A stretch of DNA of 64,000 bases from DATJGR01 sp963780795 (lineage in GTDB: Bacteria; Pseudomonadota; Gammaproteobacteria; Pseudomonadales; Azotimanducaceae), in assembly GCA_963780795.1 (NCBI GenBank), contig CAWADH010000010.1, forward strand, positions 186,001 through 250,000. Direction: 5' to 3'. Position numbers and translations under genes: made by a program. The notes under the pieces were generated by a model. It did not search any database and had not been told where the DNA came from. It saw only the letters and a program-made list of their open reading frames with translations. This document shows positions 25,411 through 33,074 of this stretch, piece by piece (within the stretch, counting starts at the first letter, position 1; each line of letters begins with the position of its first letter).

Positions 25411-26514
25411 GGTTCAGCGGTCTCGACGGACACTGCTAACGGCATGAAGCTGTTGCAGGACGGTGCGATCACACGGGACGGCAACAACACAACCGCTCAT
25501 CGATTTCAGCGCGCGCTATGAACGTCGCGCGCGGTGACGTACGTATGGCGCAGACGCTCGGCGGCGCATCGATTCGTGTCGCGACGGCACGCGCAGCGAC
25601 CCGTGAAGTGTGATAACGGCGGCAGTTTCGGTCAGCGGCAGGGCGCGCACGGTCAGCGGGAATTCACGACAGCGAGGGGTGAGACGAGGAGGGGGCGACG
25701 CGAAACAGATGGGGCTATGGCACCGGTGGCAGGTGAAGCGAGCCACGCGCCTACGGCAGCTAATAGAACGAGGGAGCTGGCGGGAGTCGCTCAGCGAAGC
25801 GCAGGTGATGGATGGATCAGGCGACGCGCGGTCGGCGGAATATGTGACGTGATGTGGCGGAAGCGGGGGGGGGGGAGGGGGGGAGGGGCGGGGACGGGGT
25901 CGAGTGTTAGTGCGATCGAACAATGCGGTCGGTGCGCGATGCGCTCGAGCACGCATCGGGCGCCGAGGGCTCGTCGACACGGCGACGACCGGTGGCGGCA
26001 GCACGACGGAGCGTTAGGTCGAATCGAGCGTGGGGTGCGATGGGGCGTCAACGAGGGACGCTCATCGGCGCGCGTGTGGCGGATCGTAGCGAAGACGCGC
26101 GACATCGAGCGGACGCGAGACGCGACGACTATTCGCGCACGGCGTGGTGTGATAGCCAGCGACGCGCGGGCGGGGGGGGGCGCGCGGCGGCGGGGGGGGC
26201 GCGCGGCGGGGGGGGGGGGGAAGTGGAGTAGCGGAGCGAGGTCCGCGACGCGACGCGCGGGCCGAGCCTCCTACGACGTCGACCCTCAGGGCGAGCGTCG
26301 TCGGCGCCGACGCGGGTCCGCGGGGGCGCGACGACATACGAGAACGCTGCCGGCGCGGGACACGTGGTGGGGGGTGTGTACCGAAACTCGAACGGACGTT
26401 GGGCGGGGGGGGGGCGGGGGGGGCGGGGGGGGCGCGGCGCGGCGGGGCGCCGCGGGCGCGCGCGGGGCGCGCGGCCGGGGCGCGCGGGGGGGTCAGGCGC
26501 GGCTGTGAGCCGCG
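25411..26514. other. Non-coding, compositionally abnormal G-rich stretch
   Basis: About 1.1 kb without any believable gene. From about 25860 the plus strand has long G runs, for example 10 Gs at 25865-25874 and dense runs at 26171-26220 and 26407-26492, with very few C runs. The open frames across it (such as 25534-26508) are Arg/Gly/Ala-rich and look like nothing known. The asymmetry is unlike the rest of the window. It may be read-end poly-G error built into an assembly, or a very unusual G-rich locus. Confidence 0.7.
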
Positions 26515-27372
26515 TCAGCCCGAGGACCTCGCGATCGATCTGAACTGATCTGCCACCGGCGCGAACATCTCGCTCATCATCGTTCCGACCGCGGGATCGG
26601 TGGTGGCGAGCGTGCCGCCCGCGAACGGCGGCTCAGGGTGGTACTCGGCCTGCAGCATCAGGGCTGCCGCATACGATTTGCCGCGCAGTCCTTCGACTAC
26701 GGCAATGCCGAAGTCGAGCCCGGCGGAGACGCCGGCACCGGTGGTCACGTTGCCGTCGGTGACGAAGCGTGCATCCACCGGGACGGCGCCGAATTCCGCG
26801 AGCACAGGTCGCGCCAACCAGTGCGAGGTTGCGCGCTTGCCCCTCAACAGGCCCGCCTGGCCGAGAATCATCGAACCGGTGCACACGCTCGTGGTGTGTT
26901 TCGCGCGCGAACCGCGATCGGCGATGAACGCAATCACATCCTTTCGCTGCATCGCATTCATCGTGCCCTGCGTCCCGCCCGGCACGAACAGCACGTCGAG
27001 ATCCTTCGGTGCGTTGGCCATCGTCACGGTCGGCACGATCGCAAGACCGAGGTCTGACTTCACTGGCGCGAGGTCGGGTTCCGTCGTCACCAGATGCACC
27101 GTCGCGCCCAACATGCATGCGAAGAAATACTGGGGCCCGACGAGATCGAGCGCGGTGAACCCCGGATAGAGCAGCATCGCCACCTGCTCCTTGCCGATCA
27201 ATGCAGGACCGAGAACCTTTGCCATGAGTTGCATGTGATCGGCATCGTTCATCACGTCCACGGCCGGAATCGTCGGCTCGGCGGCGGTCGCAGAGCGTTC
27301 GACTGCAACGAAAGGCGCCAGCAACGCAAATGTCCCGAGACTGCGCACCACTGTTCGTCTGTTGGTAGCCAC
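26515..27372 (-). CDS. DJ-1/PfpI-family (GlxA-type) protein with Tat-like signal
   Basis: 285 residues from a GTG, with GGAGGAAACC directly upstream. The N-terminus NRRTVVRSLGTFALLAPFVA has a twin-arginine-like signal, so the protein is probably exported. The DJ-1/PfpI fold is clear: VAMLLYPGFTALDLVGPQ, LDVLFVPGGTQGTM, and the nucleophile-elbow Cys in TTSVCTGSMILGQAGLL. This resembles isonitrile hydratase and the amidase-like domain of GlxA regulators, but no DNA-binding domain is present. Export of such a domain is less common. It ends next to the abnormal G-rich stretch but is itself intact. Confidence 0.87.
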   Translation of the reverse strand: MATNRRTVVRSLGTFALLAPFVAVERSATAAEPTIPAVDVMNDADHMQLMAKVLGPALIGKEQVAMLLYPGFTALDLVGPQYFFACMLGATVHLVTTEPDLAPVKSDLGLAIVPTVTMANAPKDLDVLFVPGGTQGTMNAMQRKDVIAFIADRGSRAKHTTSVCTGSMILGQAGLLRGKRATSHWLARPVLAEFGAVPVDARFVTDGNVTTGAGVSAGLDFGIAVVEGLRGKSYAAALMLQAEYHPEPPFAGGTLATTDPAVGTMMSEMFAPVADQFRSIARSSG

Positions 27373-27469
27373 GGTTTCCTCCTATCATTTTTCGGAACTG
27401 GATGGCGATCGACTGAGATGGAGAACGACAGAATCCGATAAAGGCGCGGTCAAACAGCCACTGATGTGG

Positions 27470-27488
27470 GTGCGACAAATTGCCGCAC
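27470..27488. promoter_or_regulatory. 19-bp palindrome, candidate operator (site 2)
   Basis: GTGCGACAAATTGCCGCAC, one mismatch from a perfect dyad and from the site at 25066-25084. It is 37 bp upstream of the beta-barrel gene start at 27525 and about 100 bp from the divergent DJ-1-like gene. Confidence 0.72.
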
Positions 27489-27524
27489 CCGCATCGCGGC
27501 TTCACATCGCTAGACTATGGCGCC

Positions 27525-28451
27525 ATGAACACACTCACGACTCCCCGCGTCCTGTTCGTCCTGTTTGCTTGCCTGTTACCAGGCGTCGCGCTCGCGTGCG
27601 GCTGCGGCTGCGGCGTGTTCGACGTGGGCACCGATTCGATGTTCCCGGAAGGTCCCGGCGCGATGGCCTTCGTGGAATACGACGTTCTGAACCAGGACGA
27701 GAACTGGCACGGCAACTCGCGCGCGCCGTCCGGCGACAACGAAGATAAGCGCATCGAAACCGGCTTCATGAGCGCCGGGGTGCGATATATGTTCGACCCG
27801 TCGTGGGGCGTCACGTTGGTAGTGCCGTACTGGGACCGCCACTTCCGAACCACCGACGAAGACACCGAAGAGCCGACAACGCACACGCACTCGGCGTTCG
27901 GCGACGCGCGCATCGTCGGCGTCTATTCCGGGTTTGCGGCCGACGGCAGCACCGGCGTCACGTTCGGTCTGAAACTCCCTACGGGTGACGACGACTACCA
28001 CGGCTTCGACCCGGATACCGAAATCGGCTCGGGCAGCACCGACCTTCTGCTGGGCGCTTATCATCGCGGCAGTCTCGATACGAACGGCAGCTGGGCCTGG
28101 CTGGTCGACGCCCAGTTGCAGCAACCGGTCGCGCACAAAAATTCCTATCGGCCCGGCGCGGAACTCGACGGCGCCGTGGGTGTGTCTTACCGCGGCTGGT
28201 TGGTGTTCGGCAGCGACAGGGTCGCGCCGTTGGTGCAGCTGAAGGGTGTCTATCGCGACAGCGACGGCGGCCGGCAAGGTGATCCGGACAACAGCGGTTA
28301 CACGCGCGTCGTGCTGAGCCCCGGGCTGCAACTCGATACCGGTAAGCTCACCGTTCACATGGACGCCGGTATCCCGCTGTACACCCACACCGAAGGTGAT
28401 CAGCTCGTCGCGCCGGCGCTGTGGAAATTGAACGTCGGGTATCGCTTCTAA
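27525..28451 (+). CDS. Outer-membrane beta-barrel-like protein with N-terminal Cys-Gly motif
   Basis: 308 residues from ATG at 27525. The signal peptide (VLFVLFACLLPGVALA) ends just before CGCGCGVFDVG, three Cys alternating with Gly at the mature N-terminus. The rest is built of alternating amphipathic strands (GVTLVVPYWDRHF, STGVTFGLKLPTGDDD, KLTVHMDAGIPLYTHT) and ends KLNVGYRF with a C-terminal aromatic, typical of outer-membrane barrels. The Cys cluster could bind a soft metal or form a disulfide; that is inference. It shares an operator-like palindrome with the PepSY/TonB-like cluster at 25 kb, suggesting a role in the same metal-related response. Confidence 0.82.
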   Translation: MNTLTTPRVLFVLFACLLPGVALACGCGCGVFDVGTDSMFPEGPGAMAFVEYDVLNQDENWHGNSRAPSGDNEDKRIETGFMSAGVRYMFDPSWGVTLVVPYWDRHFRTTDEDTEEPTTHTHSAFGDARIVGVYSGFAADGSTGVTFGLKLPTGDDDYHGFDPDTEIGSGSTDLLLGAYHRGSLDTNGSWAWLVDAQLQQPVAHKNSYRPGAELDGAVGVSYRGWLVFGSDRVAPLVQLKGVYRDSDGGRQGDPDNSGYTRVVLSPGLQLDTGKLTVHMDAGIPLYTHTEGDQLVAPALWKLNVGYRF

Positions 28452-28532
28452 AGTCCGATTGCCGTTGCGTTCGTCTCGGCGCGATCTTCGCGGTTGCCAC
28501 CGAGACCTCGTTCACGCGATTCTGTTTCGAAC

Positions 28533-28899
28533 GTGCGCGCGTCGGGTTTCAATGTGTTGGGAACGGTAGCGGGTCGGCTCGTCGTGTTCGCCGGGGGCGT
28601 CACGTTGTCCGCTTCTGCTCGATCTGCCGACGAGATCGAACACATCGATGTGATCGGCGTGACACCGGTATACGGCGTCGGCCTCGCGCGCGACAAGATT
28701 CCTGCCGAGTTACACGCAGATCAATGTCGGCGTGAGCCGCGACTTTCATTTCACCGACGCAGGTGCGCTGACGGCCCGAATCGATGTCGTCAACGTGTTC
28801 GATCACGTGTACGAGATTCGTGACGGCACCGGCGTCGGCGTGGGAGCGCCGCAGTACGGTCCGCGCCGGATCTTCTTCGGGGTGTCGCAACAGCTGTAG
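28533..28899 (+). pseudogene. TonB-dependent receptor reduced to its two ends
   Basis: The N-terminal frame (GTG near 28533) gives a signal peptide (AGRLVVFAGGVTLSASARSA) and the start of a plug (IEHIDVIGVTPVYGVGLARD, then KIPA). At about 28701 the frame changes to LPSYTQINVGVSRDFHFTDA and ends GPRRIFFGVSQQL, the last two strands of a TonB-receptor barrel. Everything between, normally about 600 residues, is missing. The bases CCTGCC at the junction could belong to either side (KIPA or LP), so the deletion looks microhomology-mediated, or is an assembly collapse. The product cannot be functional. Confidence 0.78.
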
Positions 28900-28901
28900 T
28901 G

Positions 28902-28932
28902 GGTTCCGGGGGCGCATGAAGCGCCCGGAACC
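28902..28932. terminator. Convergent hairpin terminator
   Basis: GGTTCCGGG and GCGC arms pair with GCGC and CCGGAACC around a short ATGAA loop, with a small bulge. It lies between the stop of the TonB remnant (28899) and the stop of the LLM gene (28939), so it can serve both strands. Confidence 0.6.
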
Positions 28933-28938
28933 GGCTTG

Positions 28939-29979
28939 CTAGAGCATGATCTCCGCCATCAGCTCCAGCGCTTTCGGCTGACCGCTGCCGATCAGCATCG
29001 AACCGACGTGGCCTTTCTTCGCGGCGGCCTGCCACCGCTGCGCGCGATCCTTGATGCGCGCAGCAGGACCGACCAGATGGCATGCGTCGATCAGTTCCTC
29101 GGGAACCGCGGCCATCGCCTCGTCTTTCTTGCCGGAGAGAAACAGGTCCTGGATCTTCTCGGCCGCGGCGCCGAACCCGAGGCGCGTCGCATAGTCGTTG
29201 TAGAAGTTCTTGCCCTTCGCGCCCATGCCGCCAATGTACAGCGCCATGTTGCCGCGGATCATCTGCATGCACTGCTTCACGTCGTCGCCGATGATCACCG
29301 TCACGAACGGTGCCACGTCGAAGTCGGCGAGCGTTTTACCGCCCCCCGCTGCTTTCAGACCCTTCTCGATCGGATCCTTGAACACGCTGAACTGTTCGGG
29401 GTCCATCCAGATCGGGAAGAATCCGTCGGCCACTTCCGCGGCCGCCTGAACGCCGGCCGGCGTCAACGTGGCGGCGTAAATCGGGATCTTGTCTTCGCAC
29501 ACCATGATGCTCTTCAGCGGCTTGCCGAGATTCGTGGCACCCGGGCCGTGATACGGGATCTGGTATTCCTTGCCTTCGAAGTGGAGCGCCTCTTCGCGCG
29601 CGAAGATCTGCTTCATGATCTGGATGTATTCCTTCAGGCGCGTCACGGGCTTGCCGTACGGTACGCCGTGCCAGCCTTCGACCACCTGCGGACCGGACGC
29701 ACCAAGGCCGACGATGAAGCGGTTGTTCGACAGCTGCGCCACCGTCATCGCGGTCATCGCCGCGAGCGCCGGCGTGCGGCCGGGCATCTGCATGATCGCG
29801 GTGCCCACTTTGATCTTCGACGTGTTCGCGAGCATCCACACCGCGGGCGTGACCGCGTCCGAACCGTACGCTTCCGACGTCCACACCGAGTCGTAGCCCA
29901 GGCTTTCGGCGTGTTTGATCGCGTCGATCGGAATACTGATTCTCTTTCCGGAATAGCCGGCGATGAGTCCGAGTTTCAT
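28939..29979 (-). CDS. LLM-class F420-dependent-type oxidoreductase (Rv3520c-like)
   Basis: 346 residues from ATG at 29979, with GGGGAAG upstream. TIM-barrel luciferase-like features: MKLGLIAGYSGKRISIPIDA, VWTSEAYGSDAVTPAVWMLA, and LSNNRFIVGLGASGPQVVEGWHG, a pattern of the Rv3520c (TIGR03559) group. Length is normal for that group. It stands alone, divergent from an HSL-type hydrolase gene 155 bp away. Likely to act in oxidation or reduction of a lipophilic or xenobiotic substrate; the cofactor is not determined by sequence. Confidence 0.9.
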   Translation of the reverse strand: MKLGLIAGYSGKRISIPIDAIKHAESLGYDSVWTSEAYGSDAVTPAVWMLANTSKIKVGTAIMQMPGRTPALAAMTAMTVAQLSNNRFIVGLGASGPQVVEGWHGVPYGKPVTRLKEYIQIMKQIFAREEALHFEGKEYQIPYHGPGATNLGKPLKSIMVCEDKIPIYAATLTPAGVQAAAEVADGFFPIWMDPEQFSVFKDPIEKGLKAAGGGKTLADFDVAPFVTVIIGDDVKQCMQMIRGNMALYIGGMGAKGKNFYNDYATRLGFGAAAEKIQDLFLSGKKDEAMAAVPEELIDACHLVGPAARIKDRAQRWQAAAKKGHVGSMLIGSGQPKALELMAEIML

Positions 29980-30134
29980 GGTTGCTTCCCCGTTGATGCG
30001 GCTTGTGATGCGAGCGTTGCAGGCTAACAAACGCGAGCCGTTGCCAACAAGGAAATCAGACCGGTTGGACTTGCCCGCGCGCCGTCGCGACAATTGCGCG
30101 GCCCGTTCCCAATGTGCAATCCCCTGGAGATCGA

Positions 30135-31061
30135 ATGGCCAGCTTCCGCGGCCACATCCTCAATGCCGCCATCCGCTACGCCGGCAAGCGGCGCCTTGCA
30201 GACCTCGAATTCACACCGGCCGCGATCGCCGCATCGCGCGCGCGGATGGATCGGCTCGGCGACCGCGTGCCGCTCGCACCGACGCTCACGCGCCACACCG
30301 ACGACCTCGGCGGCGTGCTCACCGAATGGACGCGCGGCAACCATCCGCCGCGCGGCGTGATTCTCTATTGTCATGGCGGCGGCTATCTCGTCGGTTCGTC
30401 GCGCGCGTACCGCGGCATGGCCGCGCGACTTGCAACGCTCACCCGCTGCGACGTCGCGGTAATCGACTACCGGCTGGCGCCGGAACACACCTACCCCGCC
30501 GCACCGGACGACGCGCTCGCCGCGTATCACTCGCTGCTGTCGCGCATGGACGCGTCGTCGATCGTCATCGCCGGCGACTCCGCAGGCGGCAATCTCGCGC
30601 TGGTCACGCTGTTGCGCGCGCGCGACAGAGACCTTCCGTTGCCCAGCGGCGCGGTGCTGCTGTCGCCATGGACCGATCTCACCGGCAGCGGTGCATCGAT
30701 GCGCACGAATGCGAAGCTCGACCCGATGCTGCCCGCCCAACGGATTGACGACGCCGCACGGCTGTATGCACCCACTGCGCAGCTCGACAGCCCCGACGTG
30801 TCGCCGTTGTTCGGCAATTTCACCGGTCTGCCGCCGCTGTCCATCCACGTCGGCACCACAGAAATTCTGTTAGACGACTCGCAACGGCTCGTCGCGCGCG
30901 CGAAGCAGCATGGCGTTTCCGCCGAGCTCGAATGCTGGCACCGCATGCCGCACGTCTTCCCGATGTTCGCCGACTTCCTTCCAGAGGGGCGTCAGGCACT
31001 CGACGACATCGGCCGTTTCGTTGCAGCGCGCCTGTTGGCCTTGCCTGCGGCGAGACAATGA
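30135..31061 (+). CDS. Alpha/beta hydrolase, hormone-sensitive-lipase family
   Basis: 308 residues from ATG at 30135, with GGAG eight bases upstream; the in-frame ATG at 30114 has no such site. HSL features: the oxyanion HGGGYLVGS (residues about 80-88), the nucleophile GDSAGGNLAL, and a late His in WHRMPHVFPMF, with an Asp expected near LLDDSQRL. Such carboxylesterases cleave short- to medium-chain acyl esters in the cytoplasm. Its TGA overlaps the ATG of the next gene (ATGA), so the two are cotranslated. Confidence 0.92.
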   Translation: MASFRGHILNAAIRYAGKRRLADLEFTPAAIAASRARMDRLGDRVPLAPTLTRHTDDLGGVLTEWTRGNHPPRGVILYCHGGGYLVGSSRAYRGMAARLATLTRCDVAVIDYRLAPEHTYPAAPDDALAAYHSLLSRMDASSIVIAGDSAGGNLALVTLLRARDRDLPLPSGAVLLSPWTDLTGSGASMRTNAKLDPMLPAQRIDDAARLYAPTAQLDSPDVSPLFGNFTGLPPLSIHVGTTEILLDDSQRLVARAKQHGVSAELECWHRMPHVFPMFADFLPEGRQALDDIGRFVAARLLALPAARQ

Positions 31062-32266
31062 GCGACACACCGCAGGCCGACGGCCGCGATACGGTGCCGC
31101 TCGTGCAGCCGCTGAGCATTCAGGCGGCGTCGCTGATCCGCTCGATCGACGCGCTGTCGACGATCTTCTGGATCAGCATCGGCGGCACGATCCTCACGGT
31201 GTTGCTCGCGGGGTTGAATCAGCTGCCGGCGAACGTTGCGTCGGAATCGATCTACATCGGCGAATACCAGGTGCCGAAGTCGATCCTGCCGATCGCGAGC
31301 CTCGGCTTCGCATCGTTCGTGCTGTGGATGACGTCGAACCACCTGCGCATGCTCGAACAGGTGCTGCACGACAGCCACATGCCGCTCTCGACCATGCAGG
31401 AGATCTTCACGCTGAACCCACCGGTGCTGAACATCTTCCATCCCGACAATCACAAGCCGTTCAAGTTCGGCACCGGCAGCTCCATCCTGATGATCAACTG
31501 GTCGGTGTTCTTCGGAAACTGCATCGCGTTCACGCTGGCCTCCGCGGTGCAACGCGGCGCATCGATCTCCGACTTCGAACTGCCGGAGCTGATCGCGTTC
31601 ACGGTGTTGACCATCGCGATCATCACGTACGGCGTGCGCGCCGTAGACAAACCGTTAGACAACATCCTCGAACGCCTGCACGGCAGTACGTTCGAGTTCG
31701 GCTGGGCGCGCGTGGTGGTCGGCATCCTGCTGATCGTCGTCGTCGCCGGCATCAACAACATCGACCAGTTCCGCAACCCGAGCGACCAACCCGACGGTCT
31801 TCTCGGGCCTGCGCTCGCGAACGCCATCGATGGCGAAACGCTGTTCGTGAAAGGCATCGAGGTGCAGTTGATCGGCATCGACGCGATGGAACCGGATCAG
31901 GCGTGCCTGGATCGGGACGGCGCCGAATACAACTGCGGCCGCGCCGCCACGCGCCATCTCGAAGAACTGGTGGCCGAGCGCCCGATCGTCTGTCTGCCGC
32001 TGTTCGCGGTCAGCAAATCGCGCATCGTCGCATCGTGCAATCTGATTCCCGACGGCACCGAGCCGCCGAAGAACTCCACCGAATACCTCGCCGCAGACCG
32101 CCGCAACAGCATTTCCGGCCGCATGGTGCGCGACGGCCACGCCCTGATCGTCGGCATCGGCAAGCGCTACATCGAGCAGGACGAGATCGACGCGCAACGC
32201 GATCGCATCGGCATCTGGGCCGGTTCGTTCGAACCGCCGTGGACGTATCGCTCACATCACGATTGA
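31058..32266 (+). CDS. Membrane protein with C-terminal nuclease-like (SNase) domain
   Basis: 402 residues. The N-terminal part has about five predicted membrane segments (TIFWISIGGTILTVLLAGL; SILPIASLGFASFVLWM; SILMINWSVFFGNCIAF; LIAFTVLTIAIITYGV; ARVVVGILLIVVVAGI). From about residue 265 a staphylococcal-nuclease-like domain follows: EVQLIGIDAMEPDQACLDRD, EYNCGRAATRHLEELV, then ISGRMVRDGHALI and RIGIWAGSFEPPW. Active members have RLxGIDAPE; here the Arg is Gln and the Pro is Met, so catalysis is doubtful. The combination with a polytopic membrane part is unusual. It is translationally coupled to the esterase gene. Role unknown. Confidence 0.78.
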   Translation: MSDTPQADGRDTVPLVQPLSIQAASLIRSIDALSTIFWISIGGTILTVLLAGLNQLPANVASESIYIGEYQVPKSILPIASLGFASFVLWMTSNHLRMLEQVLHDSHMPLSTMQEIFTLNPPVLNIFHPDNHKPFKFGTGSSILMINWSVFFGNCIAFTLASAVQRGASISDFELPELIAFTVLTIAIITYGVRAVDKPLDNILERLHGSTFEFGWARVVVGILLIVVVAGINNIDQFRNPSDQPDGLLGPALANAIDGETLFVKGIEVQLIGIDAMEPDQACLDRDGAEYNCGRAATRHLEELVAERPIVCLPLFAVSKSRIVASCNLIPDGTEPPKNSTEYLAADRRNSISGRMVRDGHALIVGIGKRYIEQDEIDAQRDRIGIWAGSFEPPWTYRSHHD

Positions 32267-32312
32267 GGTGGGCACGACGTGATCGGAGCCGATAGTCGCA
32301 GTTTCGATCGGC

Positions 32313-32714
32313 GGGGATGACGCGTGATCGGTGCTCCGGCCCGGCGTGTGATGCGCCTCCGCACCGATCACCCGTCATCCTTCCACATCCAACGTCGCGC
32401 CTTCGCTCCCGATGAATAAGTCACTGCCGGTGCCTGGCACCAGCGATGACTTATTCGAAAGTGCAAGCGGGTGCCTGGCACCGTCAGTGACTTGTTGGTG
32501 GAGATGAACGCGCGCAAAGCGCGCGTTCACTCTTCTCCCACGTCTGTCGATGGAGACACAACCCGAGGCGGAGGTGCGTGTGTGTTGCGGAGGGCCTTCC
32601 GCGGCCAGGGATGGCCGCGGCTCGAGCGCGCATGGATGGCTTGAGCGTGCCCGACGCAGCACACACGCACCTCCGCCGCGCTCGAAGCTCCCTTTCCACC
32701 ACACCAAACCGAGG
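32313..32714 (+). repeat. Composite dispersed repeat, copy A (with a 109-bp insertion)
   Basis: A non-coding 464-bp gap holds a composite repeat that matches the reverse complement of 56690-56988 nearly base for base in several blocks. The blocks, in order, are: a hairpin TGATCGGTGC ... GCACCGATCA (32325-32370); TTCCACATCCAACGTCGCGCC; the palindromic block AATAAGTCACTGCC-GGTGCCTGGCACC (32415-32456); a second GGTGCCTGGCACC (32470-32482); GACTTGTTGGTG; the hairpin GAACGCGCG-CAAAG-CGCGCGTTC (32507-32529); then GATGGAGAC and GAAGCTCC...CCACCACACC. It resembles REP/BIME-like elements. Confidence 0.8.
32568..32676. repeat. 109-bp MITE-like insertion with 21-bp terminal inverted repeats
   Basis: The ends at 32568-32588 and 32656-32676 are inverted repeats matching at 20 of 21 positions (outer bases GCGGAGGTGCGTGTGTG). 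Inside is a perfect 8-bp stem CCGCGGCC/GGCCGCGG (32599-32620) and a weaker stem around GCTCGAGC/GCTTGAGC, giving a three-way-junction fold. The segment is absent from copy B of the surrounding repeat, so it looks like an insertion into copy A. It has no coding capacity. Confidence 0.65.
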
Positions 32715-32730
32715 CCAGCACACCAGATTC

Positions 32731-32985
32731 TCAAGCGACCCGCTTGCTCCGCAGGTACTCGATGATGTCGAGCGATTCGTACATCCATTCTTCCTGACCG
32801 TCGCGGCGGATCCGCAGGCACGGCACGGTGGTGCTGCCGCCGCCGGTGCGCAGGTCGTAGAGGGCTTGCGGGTCGGCGTGGATGTTGCGCAGCTCGATGT
32901 CGATGCCGGCTTCGTCGAGGAAGTCGCGCACGCGCGCGCAGTAGGGGCAGCTCGGGAAGTGGTACAGCGTGTAGCGTTCGCTCAT
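32731..32985 (-). CDS. Glutaredoxin-like / GST N-terminal-domain protein
   Basis: 84 residues. It is a minimal thioredoxin-fold protein with the redox motif FPSCPYCARVRDFLDE near residue 12, and the cis-Pro segment TTVPCLRI. The C-terminal MYESLDIIEYLRSK matches the glutathione-binding end of glutaredoxins and GST N-domains. It probably reduces protein or glutathione mixed disulfides in the cytoplasm. It is divergent from a DsbA-like gene 90 bp away. Confidence 0.9.
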   Translation of the reverse strand: MSERYTLYHFPSCPYCARVRDFLDEAGIDIELRNIHADPQALYDLRTGGGSTTVPCLRIRRDGQEEWMYESLDIIEYLRSKRVA

Positions 32986-33074
32986 GGTGCACCTTCGTAA
33001 CGTCGGTCGGATTATGCCGGCGCGGTGCGGAACGGTACACTGCGGCGCCAGATCAAGGGCAGACGAGGCTCGAG

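Noticed and set aside
25534..26508. 324-codon ORF in the G-rich region
   Set aside because: Arg/Gly/Ala low-complexity translation created by G runs; no start signal, no family resemblance and doubtful sequence quality.
32313..32714. CRISPR array
   Set aside because: Repeats are palindromic, of several kinds and irregularly spaced, with no uniform spacers and no cas genes nearby.
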